Source: Candidatus Cloacimonadota bacterium
Lineage (GTDB): Bacteria; Cloacimonadota; Cloacimonadia; Cloacimonadales; TCS61
Assembly: GCA_030667725.1 (NCBI GenBank)
Contig: DAOUVH010000016.1
Location: forward strand, 1 to 10,812
DNA: 10,812 nt
Direction: 5' to 3'
Below, one piece after another: positions 1 through 7,011 of the stretch; within the stretch, counting starts at the first letter, position 1; each line of letters opens with the position of its first letter. The translations under genes and the position numbers were made by a program. A model generated the notes under the pieces. The model searched no databases and was not told the DNA's origin. It was given only the letters and a program-made list of their open reading frames with translations.

Positions 1-716
1 AGATCACAGTTGATATTAATGGTTTTGAAGTTACATTTGGAGCAACTGCAGATTGGAACGGAACTGAAACGCTAACATTCATAGTAGATGACAATGTAAC
101 CAGGGCAACTGCCGAAGATGATGTTGATGTGATCGTAAATCCGGTTAACGATGAACCGGTTCTGATCGGTTTCCTGCCTGAAGAACTTGAATTTACAGTT
201 GTAGAAGACAGCATGATTACCTTCAGTGTGGATGTAGAGGATATTGATAGTACGATAGGTTACGAATGGTTTGTGGATGATGTTGTACAGACCGAGTCTT
301 CAGAAGAGTTCGTTCACATCTTCGAGGTCGTTGGAGATATCGAGATCAAATCAATTGCATCTGATGAAGAGTATAGCATTGAAACTATCTGGATAGTTCA
401 GGTTGAAGAGGGTTCTGATGCTGGAGATATACTTCCGGTTTCTACTGATCTAAACCAAAATTACCCGAATCCATTCAACCCGACAACAACGATCAATTAC
501 TCTATTGTAGATGCTGGAAGAGTTAGAATTGAGATATTCAATATTAAGGGTGAGAAGATCCGCACTCTGGTTGATGAGGGTAAGAACGTCGGATATCATT
601 CTACTGTATGGAATGGTAAAGATAATAACGGTAAATCTGTAGCTAGCGGAATGTATTTTTACAACATGGTAACAGATGAGTATCACAAAACAAGGAAGAT
701 GTTACTGATCAAATGA
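1..716 (+). CDS. C-terminal part of a large secreted repeat protein with T9SS type A sorting domain (5' partial)
   Basis: The frame is open to the left window edge (first whole codon at 3), so only the last 237 residues are seen; the GTG at 129 is an internal Val codon, not a start. Upstream residues (DWNGTETLTF, then VNPVNDEPV) are typical of the end of one cadherin-like/Ig-like tandem repeat in bacterial adhesins. They are followed by a second Ig- or PKD-like beta domain of about 80 residues containing YEWFVDD. The last roughly 88 residues begin NYPNPFNPTTTI and contain NIKGEKIRTL, WNGKDNNGK and SGMYFY. This is the FlgD-like/Por_Secre_tail domain that directs proteins through type IX secretion. 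The protein is therefore probably exported to the surface or medium. Its specific role cannot be told from this fragment. Family assignment is firm; function is inference. Confidence 0.88.
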   Translation, partial: ITVDINGFEVTFGATADWNGTETLTFIVDDNVTRATAEDDVDVIVNPVNDEPVLIGFLPEELEFTVVEDSMITFSVDVEDIDSTIGYEWFVDDVVQTESSEEFVHIFEVVGDIEIKSIASDEEYSIETIWIVQVEEGSDAGDILPVSTDLNQNYPNPFNPTTTINYSIVDAGRVRIEIFNIKGEKIRTLVDEGKNVGYHSTVWNGKDNNGKSVASGMYFYNMVTDEYHKTRKMLLIK

Positions 717-723
717 TCAGCTG

Positions 724-756
724 ACCTTGCGAAGGTTTTCTTAACCTTCGCAAGGT
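724..756. repeat. Perfect 14-bp inverted repeat (hairpin) after the T9SS gene
   Basis: The arm ACCTTGCGAAGGTT (724-737), a 5-nt loop TTCTT, and the exact reverse complement (743-756) lie eight bases after the stop codon at 714-716, between two convergent genes. Neither strand has a U-tract after the stem, so it is not a standard intrinsic terminator, though it could protect or end both converging transcripts. Each arm is itself almost palindromic (ACCTT-GCG-AAGGT), which suggests an interspersed repeat unit. Confidence 0.7.
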
Positions 757-801
757 TGTTGCTATTGACAGAAAAGCATCTCCAACGTTGATTGAAATAA
801 G

Positions 802-1845
802 TTAATTTAGATATTCGCTGAAGATGTTTTGAATGAAATCATTGTGAACTAATAGATTTTTTTTACCAATGTTTTTTACTAAAGAAGAGATATGACTATT
901 ATTTTGTGAAGAATAAAAATAACTTAAAGAATATTCTGATGTTTTAGTGTTGAATTCATCAACAGAGATATCTATCGCTGAACGTGTTTTATGTCCGATC
1001 AGTAATTTATTAGGTGAAATGGGTAATAGAATTTTATTCCATTCTTTCCCAAATTTCAACAAGGATCCATACTCATTATTTCCTGATAAAGTCAAAACAC
1101 AAAAATCACCCAAAATCAGAATCACGTCTGAAATTTCTACTACCTCCCAATATGTTGGATTAAAATTTGAATTTACCATTTTTGTTGATTGGAAAGTCCT
1201 GCTTAATGCATTATTATAACTCTCTTTTGTCATGTTTGATGATTTCTCATCGAGAGTATTAATTGTTTTTAAAACGTTGCAACTCAATTGATTAACCATT
1301 TTGGGATTTTTCATTATTTTCGAAAATATTGTTTTTAAAGATCTCATTTGTTGTGATGCTAACAAAACCTTTTTTTGTTCATTGGTTAGATAATTAGCAT
1401 TTGTAATTTTCTCATCTATTTCTAAAATTGCTAAATCAATATACTGCTCAGTATTTTTCTTTATCATCTCAGGATGGAATAACTCAGATAGCATATCTAA
1501 TGTATTCTCCCACAAGTCTTTGAAAGTGTCTCTGAATGCCTTAGTTCGGATAGACTGATAATAAACAAAATTCCTAATTGCTGAATATTGATTTTGTTCA
1601 ATAGGTTCATTATTTATCCTATTTAGTACTTTTTCAAAAGAAGTTTCGATAATTTGAAATTCATCCTCGATATTATTTCCGGTTCCATAAAATCTTTTAC
1701 TCACTGCTACATCTTTCGTACTAATCTCAATAGGTGAAGAGTCTTTTGATAATTGCCAAATAAAGTATTTCCCATTTTCACTTTTTGAAGCAAATCTTTT
1801 CAAAAGGCATCTTGGAACATAGTGATTTCTATTTTTTCCCGACAT
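802..1845 (-). CDS. DUF4238 domain-containing protein
   Basis: A 347-residue protein whose N-terminus, NHYVPRCLLKRFA (residues 7-19), is the hallmark of the DUF4238 family (H-Y-V-P-[RQ]-x-L-L-[RK]-x-F). The middle is helical and charged, with EDEFQIIETSFEKVLNRI matching the family's conserved helix. Near the C-terminus the usual T-S-D-N-P-type strand appears as TLSGNNEY, followed by the expected LLPISPNKLL. Biochemical function is unknown; family members turn up as singletons and in mobile or defence-rich regions. No signal peptide or membrane segment is seen, so it is probably cytoplasmic. Sampled 60-base stretches are 25-30% GC, clearly below the oxidoreductase operon. Unlike most neighbours, it has no recognisable Shine-Dalgarno before ATG (upstream is AAAAAATGAATTT). 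It stands alone, converging on the T9SS gene. Recent acquisition is plausible but unproven. Confidence 0.82.
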   Translation of the reverse strand: MSGKNRNHYVPRCLLKRFASKSENGKYFIWQLSKDSSPIEISTKDVAVSKRFYGTGNNIEDEFQIIETSFEKVLNRINNEPIEQNQYSAIRNFVYYQSIRTKAFRDTFKDLWENTLDMLSELFHPEMIKKNTEQYIDLAILEIDEKITNANYLTNEQKKVLLASQQMRSLKTIFSKIMKNPKMVNQLSCNVLKTINTLDEKSSNMTKESYNNALSRTFQSTKMVNSNFNPTYWEVVEISDVILILGDFCVLTLSGNNEYGSLLKFGKEWNKILLPISPNKLLIGHKTRSAIDISVDEFNTKTSEYSLSYFYSSQNNSHISSLVKNIGKKNLLVHNDFIQNIFSEYLN

Positions 1846-1926
1846 AAATTCATTTTTTCATATTTAATATCTTATCACTTCATAATTGTCTTTCACTCAA
1901 CAACTCACCCCGGATAGTCTGATATT

Positions 1927-1945
1927 TTCCCGGATTATTCCGGAA
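1927..1945. repeat. Small imperfect hairpin between yjbQ and the DUF4238 gene
   Basis: TTCCCGGA, loop TTAT, TCCGGAA forms a 7-bp stem with one bulged C. It lies 11 bases beyond the yjbQ stop codon on the minus strand. The bases that follow on that strand are AATATC, not a U-run, so a role as a terminator is only possible. Confidence 0.35.
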
Positions 1946-1956
1946 GTTCTCCTGTT

Positions 1957-2373
1957 TTATTCCCCAATTATCTTCACAAGAATGCGTTTCTTTCGTTTGC
2001 CGTCAAATTCACCATAAAATATCTGTTCCCAGGGTCCGAAATCAAGTTTACCATCGGTAACTGCAATCACCACTTCCCTACCCATTATCGTGCGTTTAAG
2101 GTGCGCATCGGCATTATCTTCAAATCCATTATGCTGATATTGTGAATATGGTTTTTCTGGAGCTAACTTCTCCAGCCATTTTTCAAAATCGTGGTGAAGT
2201 CCGGATTCATCATCGTTAATAAAAACACTAGCAGTGATGTGCATAGCATTAACCAAGCATAACCCTTCTTTAATTCCACTTTCTAAAAGGCATTTGATAA
2301 CATCAGGAGTAATGTTTATTAATTCTCTTCGCTGAGTTGTGTTAAACCATAATTCTTTACGGTATGATTTCAT
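1957..2373 (-). CDS. yjbQ: YjbQ/UPF0047 family protein (secondary thiamine-phosphate synthase type)
   Basis: A 138-residue protein matching the highly conserved YjbQ subfamily across its whole length. It starts [10 protein letters not shown], then has [51 protein letters not shown] and a closing RILVKIIGE. The His residues in HITAS, GLHHD and DAHLK are the family's conserved, probably metal- or phosphate-binding, positions. Members have weak thiamine-phosphate synthase activity; the true physiological role is unsettled. An in-frame GTG at 2391 would add six residues (MAKGRK). I prefer ATG at 2371-2373, because AAAAGGAAG lies at the right distance before it and the family begins at this Met. 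The gene seems to be a single transcription unit, with 132 bases between it and the LPP20-type gene upstream. Family is certain; enzymatic role is tentative. Confidence 0.9.
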   Translation of the reverse strand: MKSYRKELWFNTTQRRELINITPDVIKCLLESGIKEGLCLVNAMHITASVFINDDESGLHHDFEKWLEKLAPEKPYSQYQHNGFEDNADAHLKRTIMGREVVIAVTDGKLDFGPWEQIFYGEFDGKRKKRILVKIIGE

Positions 2374-2377
2374 TTTT

Positions 2378-2386
2378 CTTCCTTTT
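2378..2386 (-). promoter_or_regulatory. Ribosome binding site that decides the yjbQ start
   Basis: On the minus strand AAAAGGAAG is followed by AAAA and then ATG (2373-2371), giving normal Shine-Dalgarno spacing. The upstream in-frame GTG (2391-2389) lies before this site, so translation most likely begins at the ATG. Confidence 0.65.
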
Positions 2387-2427
2387 GCCACTGACTTTCA
2401 CAGACTAAACACCGACATTTTCTTGTT

Positions 2428-2444
2428 CGCAAGTTAAACTTGCG
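2428..2444. repeat. Short palindrome CGCAAGTT-A-AACTTGCG
   Basis: A perfect 8-bp inverted repeat with a one-base centre, in the gap between the LPP20-type gene stop and yjbQ. A further CGCAA (2447-2451) next to it gives alternating CGCAA/TTGCG/CGCAA blocks that could pair in more than one way. The CGCAAG/CTTGCG core also occurs in the 724-756 hairpin. No U-tract follows on the minus strand. Confidence 0.6.
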
Positions 2445-2456
2445 GACGCAATTGGA

Positions 2457-2477
2457 TTGATAAGTTCAACTTATCAA
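2457..2477. repeat. 21-bp palindrome TTGATAAGTT-C-AACTTATCAA
   Basis: A perfect 10-bp inverted repeat around a single C, 12 bases from the preceding palindrome. The centre, AAGTT-N-AACTT, is shared with the 2428-2444 palindrome. It lies 28 bases past the LPP20-type stop codon and about 84 bases upstream of the yjbQ start. It could be an operator-like site, an mRNA-end hairpin or part of an interspersed repeat; the sequence alone does not decide. Confidence 0.65.
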
Positions 2478-2505
2478 CCAGATTGAACCTGCAAATATAA
2501 GCTAC

Positions 2506-3528
2506 TTATTCCAAAACCATTCCATCAAAATAAGCGATAAGTTTTCTTTTAAGCTGTTTATTTATCTGTTTGCTAAGTGTACGAATAGCGCGTGCTCTTG
2601 CTTCAGTGGCAGAAATATGTCCTTCTCTACCCTTCTCTGACATAGATACAATAACATCATTTTTATTATCTGTAACATTTATCTGCAATTCGTAACGGAT
2701 AAATTCCAGATCGCGCTTCAGATTTGTTTTTTCCAGTAGGATATCACCATCTATCCTCAACACATTATCTTCAGAAAGTACAAATCCCAGATCGTTAACA
2801 AGCTCTTCCAGCATTATAGTTATCTTATTCTCTTCATCATTCTGGATGGCAATTTTACAGGAAACATTCGCAGCGGCTGCATTAGAATTTTTCACGATCT
2901 GATCATGATGATAGTTTATTTCAAGCATATCAATGGCAGATGGGAAAATAATGCTGAGCTGAGCAAGTAGTAATTCATTATGCAAACTTACAGCAGATGT
3001 TGCGCTCAATGCAGCATATTTCAAAATTGGATCATTGGATTTCTCAGAAATTCCCATAAAATAATAAATCCGACCTGCATTTTTATTGATTTTATTTTCA
3101 TATATTTCTGCAGTTTTCATCCGATTTAAATAAGCAATAGCAGAGATCCGTCCAACATCATCTGTGTAACTTTCTCCAAACTGGATATTGAAAAGCGTTT
3201 GTTGAGATTGGATATTAACACTTTTCGTTACATCGGTTTGTTCTTCAATATCAGTTTTATCATTTTTTGTGAGTTCCATATAACGTTGATTTACAGTCTC
3301 TTCTGCTTTGATATTAGATTCAAATATTCGTGATAGATTACCCGCAGCCATGTTTTCCGCATCGCTTCTTGAATCTCCTTCCCCGATTGCTGTAAGATAC
3401 ATCTGTTCCGGATATACAGCTTTTGGATTCTTTAGCCATTCCGGTTTGGAACCTTTTCTTTTCACTGCATGAGCAGCACACGAAAGAATAAGGATAATAA
3501 TAAGTGATAACAAAATTGTTTTTTTCAT
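2506..3528 (-). CDS. LPP20 family lipoprotein
   Basis: A 340-residue predicted lipoprotein. It has a basic start (MKK), a hydrophobic stretch to residue 16, and a lipobox-like ILSC with Cys17 as the lipidated residue. Residues about 28-75 (KPEWLKNP, then YLTAIGEGDSRSDAENMA) are the LPP20 signature: a Trp-containing motif, a G-x-G-x-S turn and an Ala-rich helix. The C-terminal half (about 225-340) looks like a second alpha/beta domain ending in an Ala/Arg-rich helix (ATEARARAIRTLSKQINKQL). The start has GAGGGG just upstream. It is the last gene of a lipoprotein operon, 19 bases after the COG3014 gene. LPP20-like proteins are envelope lipoproteins of poorly defined role. Linkage to LpoB suggests a job in peptidoglycan synthesis or envelope assembly, which is inference. 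Confidence 0.82.
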   Translation of the reverse strand: MKKTILLSLIIILILSCAAHAVKRKGSKPEWLKNPKAVYPEQMYLTAIGEGDSRSDAENMAAGNLSRIFESNIKAEETVNQRYMELTKNDKTDIEEQTDVTKSVNIQSQQTLFNIQFGESYTDDVGRISAIAYLNRMKTAEIYENKINKNAGRIYYFMGISEKSNDPILKYAALSATSAVSLHNELLLAQLSIIFPSAIDMLEINYHHDQIVKNSNAAAANVSCKIAIQNDEENKITIMLEELVNDLGFVLSEDNVLRIDGDILLEKTNLKRDLEFIRYELQINVTDNKNDVIVSMSEKGREGHISATEARARAIRTLSKQINKQLKRKLIAYFDGMVLE

Positions 3529-3547
3529 ATTTCCCCTCTTTTTCGGA

Positions 3548-4942
3548 TTAATTTAGGTAGAACGATTCAAATAAGTTCAACCCTGATTTTGAGATATTTT
3601 TATCTCCAAGATCATCTACAAAAAGTACAGAGCCATTCTTAGAATAGTATTTCACTTTAATATTATGAATTCCCGGAGTTACTTCGATTTCAGTAATAGA
3701 AGTTTTTGCAGGAAAAAATCTTGATATTCTCAGATCAGCATTTTCAGTTGCATCCACAATTGCATCGGTAGCCAATCGAGCAGCAAATCCTAAAAGTGCA
3801 TTATCAATCTTATTCTCCATTTCTTCTTTACGTTTAGCAGAAAATAATCCTTTGATTACAGTTCTGGTAATTGTCTTCAGATATATAATAGGTTCTTTTA
3901 TTTTGAATGTTTCCAATGCAACTTTTTCAATATTTTCTATTTGCTGAAGATCAGCCGCAGTATTGCCATCAATAAGTACTTCTATCCTGCCGATATTAGA
4001 TTTTCTTGTTTTCATAAATGGAAGTTGGAATTTGAAGTGATAACCTTTCTTCATATCTTTCCAGGGTATCAGGTCCAGAGTTTCTAAATTCTGTTTCCCG
4101 CGGGGATTTTCTTTAGTAGTTCCAATTACAACCAGATCTTTTTCTGTATGGATATAAAGTGTATTTGCTTTTTTATCAGGTGCTCTGCCGGTAAATGAGA
4201 TCACGTTGATTTTTGCTTTATCAGTTCGGCTAAGATAGTTATTTAAAGATGGTTTGCTGAAATTATAGATGTGTGACTGTAATTGCCAGGCTTCATCAAT
4301 TTTTTCTTTATCAATCCTGGCATCATCCATTTTTCCTTCAGCACGGTAGAGAAGCATACTCAAATATCTTCCAAGAGCAGAATTATGAAACTTGTTCTTG
4401 CCCGTTTCAAAGTTCTTTTTCTTATCTTTAGATTTGTTATATTGCTTTGCCATCTTTCTATGCTTTTGTTCTAATAAAGAGAGTTTTTCATTTATCTTTC
4501 TGATCTCAACAAAAGCACCGTCAAAATTATCCAGTTCAACATAATTAAGTGCTTTGAATACATTTAGATAAATATCCTCATAATCCTCACCGGAGTATTC
4601 AAGAACGTTATCATTCAATAACATTGAAGCTGCACCGCGACCAATACTTTTAGTATATAATTCATCAAAAGCTGTTTCTGCTTTGGAAAGTAGCGTGTTA
4701 CTTTGTCCAAAATTGCCATTGTAGTGATGAAGTATTCCTGCATCTACGTAATAAAGTGCTTTTTCCTTTTCTTTATAAAACTTCCCTTTAGCTGATTCAA
4801 TCTGCTTTAGTGCACCGTGATAATCACGAGAGATAATTTTTTCATCAATTCCGGCAAATTGTGTTTTAGAACTTTTTGTACTCGCACAACTTAATGTAAA
4901 TACAATTACAAGAATCAGAAATGATCTGAATGTTTTGTTCAT
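3548..4942 (-). CDS. COG3014-type TPR-like lipoprotein
   Basis: A 464-residue predicted lipoprotein with hydrophobic leader and lipobox TLSC (Cys19). Residues about 30-155 are alpha-helical, TPR-like repeats. The stretch at 115-154 (EYSGEDYEDIYLNVFKALNY, then F-x-G-A-x-V-E-I-R-K) matches the conserved core of the COG3014 family. A Lys-rich segment follows at about 160-184. The C-terminal half is beta-rich, probably a carboxypeptidase-regulatory-like fold, with PGIHNIKVKYYS near the end. The start lies 7 bases after the lpoB stop. AAGG abuts the ATG with no normal spacing, so translation probably depends on coupling to lpoB. I recall COG3014, LPP20 and LpoB genes occurring together in other Gram-negative bacteria, which supports one shared envelope function. 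The molecular role is unknown. Confidence 0.82.
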   Translation of the reverse strand: MNKTFRSFLILVIVFTLSCASTKSSKTQFAGIDEKIISRDYHGALKQIESAKGKFYKEKEKALYYVDAGILHHYNGNFGQSNTLLSKAETAFDELYTKSIGRGAASMLLNDNVLEYSGEDYEDIYLNVFKALNYVELDNFDGAFVEIRKINEKLSLLEQKHRKMAKQYNKSKDKKKNFETGKNKFHNSALGRYLSMLLYRAEGKMDDARIDKEKIDEAWQLQSHIYNFSKPSLNNYLSRTDKAKINVISFTGRAPDKKANTLYIHTEKDLVVIGTTKENPRGKQNLETLDLIPWKDMKKGYHFKFQLPFMKTRKSNIGRIEVLIDGNTAADLQQIENIEKVALETFKIKEPIIYLKTITRTVIKGLFSAKRKEEMENKIDNALLGFAARLATDAIVDATENADLRISRFFPAKTSITEIEVTPGIHNIKVKYYSKNGSVLFVDDLGDKNISKSGLNLFESFYLN

Positions 4943-4949
4943 CCTTGAG

Positions 4950-5561
4950 TTACCATTTTACTTTGTTTTTCTTAACGTATTTCTTGATCTCTTTCGATCC
5001 TATCCACACTTTTTCATTTGATTCTACATTTATAAGTTCAAGATCGGTTTGATAGAATTTTACTGCTTTCCCACCACTTGCATCCGTATTAGATTTTATT
5101 CCACCTTGCATTATGAAATCAGCACCAGACTCAGCAGCTAATCTTTTTGCTGTTTCATCACTGGCATAAGATTGTTGTTCCAGCCTCTCTTCTCTGATCT
5201 CTTCACGTTCCTTTTTAGTAGCAACAAACTTAATTTTACCACTGTTGATAAGTTCTCTTTCAATATCTTTAATAAAAATATCTGTTTGAATATGTTCTGA
5301 ACTGAAATTTCTGATCGTTCCCACAACTATTACAGGTTTTCTATCTTCCTCAAGAACGAAATCCTGCAGCCAAGGTCTATACATCAGATCTTTTATCATC
5401 TGTTCTGCAACCAAACGTGAATCAGTATCATTCCAGTTCCCACTCTGATCAGAAACCTCTTCTGCAGAAATCCTTTCAACTGTACGGGTAGGAGCTGCAC
5501 AACCCATCAGCATAAGTATGATCACGATTAATCCAATAACAGCTATTTTACTTCTTTTCAT
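4950..5561 (-). CDS. lpoB: Penicillin-binding protein activator LpoB family lipoprotein
   Basis: A 203-residue lipoprotein: MKR start, membrane helix, lipobox LMGC with Cys21. SGNWNDTDSRLVAEQMIKDL (residues 40-59) is the characteristic LpoB opening motif, followed by the compact alpha/beta domain (VIVVGTIRNFSSEHI, AAESGADFIMQGGIK, YQTDLELIN, KVWIGSKEIKK). In Escherichia coli, LpoB reaches through the peptidoglycan from the outer membrane and stimulates PBP1b. Here the linker between lipid anchor and domain is only about 20 residues, much shorter than in E. coli, so reach or partner may differ. It is the first gene of the lipoprotein operon and has a strong site (AAGGAGGAG) before ATG. A candidate promoter element lies upstream, and the terminator of the oxidoreductase operon separates the two units. 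No PBP gene lies in the window. Confidence 0.85.
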   Translation of the reverse strand: MKRSKIAVIGLIVIILMLMGCAAPTRTVERISAEEVSDQSGNWNDTDSRLVAEQMIKDLMYRPWLQDFVLEEDRKPVIVVGTIRNFSSEHIQTDIFIKDIERELINSGKIKFVATKKEREEIREERLEQQSYASDETAKRLAAESGADFIMQGGIKSNTDASGGKAVKFYQTDLELINVESNEKVWIGSKEIKKYVKKNKVKW

Positions 5562-5588
5562 ATCTCCTCCTTAATTAGTAATAATGAT

Positions 5589-5619
5589 TTAGAACTTAAA
5601 CACATTAAATTAATGTCAA
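5589..5619 (-). promoter_or_regulatory. Candidate promoter of the lipoprotein operon
   Basis: On the minus strand a perfect TTGACA (5619-5614) is followed after 19 bases by TTCTAA (5594-5589), about 28 bases before the lpoB ATG. The -10-like match is weak and the spacing long. It is listed because the same arrangement occurs upstream of the oxidoreductase operon, and because a promoter is needed after the terminator at 5640-5667. Confidence 0.3.
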
Positions 5620-5639
5620 TTTAATTTTATTATTTATAA

Positions 5640-5667
5640 AAAAGTCCGGCATTTCTGTCGGACTTTT
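5640..5667 (-). terminator. Intrinsic terminator of the oxidoreductase operon
   Basis: A 12-position stem (AAAAGTCCGGCA, loop TTTC, TGTCGGACTTTT) with a GTCCG/CGGAC core, a single non-Watson-Crick position, and T-runs on both sides. On the minus strand it lies about 40 bases after the gamma-subunit stop codon and is followed by TTTTTT, a classic Rho-independent terminator. It separates the oxidoreductase operon from lpoB. Confidence 0.85.
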
Positions 5668-5708
5668 ATTTAATAAAACTAATTAAAAATTAACCTGAAT
5701 ATTGGTGG

Positions 5709-6251
5709 TTAATTATTTTTTCCTATTTCAATTCCCTTTTTAATAGCTTTTAGATTAGCTTCTAAAAGTTCGGGATTCTTCTTCTTGAGGAAACCTGAAA
5801 GGTCTTTTTCAAGAGTTTCGTATTTTACAATCCCAGTCTTACCAATCACAATACCGATCGCAACCATATTCAGAACCATCATTGTCCCAATTTCTTTAGC
5901 AATTTGATTCATCGGTGCTTCAATTATTGTGATATCATCACGTTTTGTACCATGAGGGCACATATCTGTATTGGCAATAAGAAGCCCGTTTTCTCTAATA
6001 TTCGGACCAAACTTATCTATAGAAGGCTGATTTAAGGCAATGAGAATATCGGGATATGTAACAAGAGGAGAGGCTATTGGTTTATCTGAAATAACAGCAG
6101 ACACATTTGCCGTTCCACCCCGCATTTCAGGTCCATAAGAAGGAAGCCATGATACATTTAGCCCTTCTCCCATTCCTGCTTTTGCCAGGAATTTGCCAAT
6201 AGTAAGAGCACCCTGACCACCAAATCCGGAGCTAATAATTTCAGTTTTCAT
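5709..6251 (-). CDS. 2-oxoacid:ferredoxin oxidoreductase, gamma subunit
   Basis: A 180-residue protein of the pyruvate/ketoisovalerate oxidoreductase gamma (catalytic domain III) family, of normal length. It shows the N-terminal GFGGQGALTIGKFLAKAG motif (residues 9-26) and the highly diagnostic SYGPEMRGGTANVSAVIS, which forms part of the CoA/active-site region in the assembled enzyme. Its ATG overlaps the beta-subunit stop codon in a TAATG arrangement (6253-6249), with AAGGAGGAG just upstream, so the two are translationally coupled. It is the last gene of the delta-alpha-beta-gamma operon, followed by an intrinsic terminator. Family certain; substrate is set by the complex as a whole. Confidence 0.93.
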   Translation of the reverse strand: MKTEIISSGFGGQGALTIGKFLAKAGMGEGLNVSWLPSYGPEMRGGTANVSAVISDKPIASPLVTYPDILIALNQPSIDKFGPNIRENGLLIANTDMCPHGTKRDDITIIEAPMNQIAKEIGTMMVLNMVAIGIVIGKTGIVKYETLEKDLSGFLKKKNPELLEANLKAIKKGIEIGKNN

Positions 6252-7003
6252 TATTCTCCTCCTTCTACAGATCTATCCCGGAAGTTAGCAACCGGGAAGA
6301 AAGGCAGCATATTCTCTTTCGCCCATGCCAAAGCCTTCACAGGTTCTATTCCCCAATTTGTAGGACAAGTAGAAACGAATTCCACAAAAGTGAAACCTCT
6401 CTCTTCTTTGTTAAATTGAAGAGCTTTTTTCACAACTTTTTTTGCTTTAAGAATATCTTGTGGTGAAAGCAAGGAAACACGTTCGATAAAATAAGGAGCT
6501 CTCAGTGAATTGATCAATTCACAAGCCTGTATTGGATAGCCAATATCTTTTTCATCTCTTCCGTATGGTGAAGTTGAAGTTTTCATACCGGGTAGAGTTG
6601 TCGGAGCCATCTGACCACCCGTCATTCCATAAATTGCATTATTCACAAAGAAAACAGTAATATGCTCTCCTCTGTTAGCTGCATGAATGATCTCGGCAGT
6701 ACCGATTGCAGCAAGATCACCATCTCCTTGATAGGTGAAAACATGCATATCTGGACGAGCTCTTTTCATACCTGTGGCAACAGCCGGAGCTCTACCATGA
6801 GCAGCTTCTGCCATATCGAAATTAAAGAATTTATAAGCAAATACAGAGCAGCCAACCGGAGCAACACCCATCATTTTATTTCTCAATTCTAATTCATCAA
6901 TAGATTCAGCAATAAGTCTGTGTGATATACCGTGAGTACAACCGGGACAGTAAGTAAATTGTAGATCAGTTAATGATTTTGGTCTTTGTGCAATAATTTC
7001 CAT
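6251..7003 (-). CDS. 2-oxoacid:ferredoxin oxidoreductase, thiamine-diphosphate-binding beta subunit
   Basis: This catalytic subunit binds thiamine diphosphate and decarboxylates the 2-oxoacid. The TPP motif is complete: GDGD (about residues 94-97) to NN (122-123) with the usual spacing, then YGMTGGQMAPTT. Cys in CPGC (20 and 23), Cys53 and Cys214 (STCPTN) are at the positions expected for the four ligands of the proximal [4Fe-4S] cluster. Numbering is from the first of two tandem ATGs (7006-7001). GGGGGA abuts the first ATG and is better spaced for the second, so I start at 7003 (250 residues); the other choice adds one Met. It follows the alpha-subunit stop after 5-8 bases and overlaps the gamma start by one base. 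Confidence 0.93.
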   Translation of the reverse strand: MEIIAQRPKSLTDLQFTYCPGCTHGISHRLIAESIDELELRNKMMGVAPVGCSVFAYKFFNFDMAEAAHGRAPAVATGMKRARPDMHVFTYQGDGDLAAIGTAEIIHAANRGEHITVFFVNNAIYGMTGGQMAPTTLPGMKTSTSPYGRDEKDIGYPIQACELINSLRAPYFIERVSLLSPQDILKAKKVVKKALQFNKEERGFTFVEFVSTCPTNWGIEPVKALAWAKENMLPFFPVANFRDRSVEGGE

Positions 7004-7011
7004 CATTCCCC

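Noticed and set aside
129..716. GTG at 129 as the start of a 195-residue protein
   Set aside because: The frame is open without a stop back to position 3, and the upstream residues continue a cadherin-like repeat, so this is the interior of a larger protein.
724..756. Hairpin as a Rho-independent terminator
   Set aside because: No T-run follows the stem on either strand; listed as an inverted repeat instead.
947..1219. Plus-strand reading frame inside the DUF4238 gene
   Set aside because: It overlaps a recognised family member on the opposite strand and encodes nothing recognisable.
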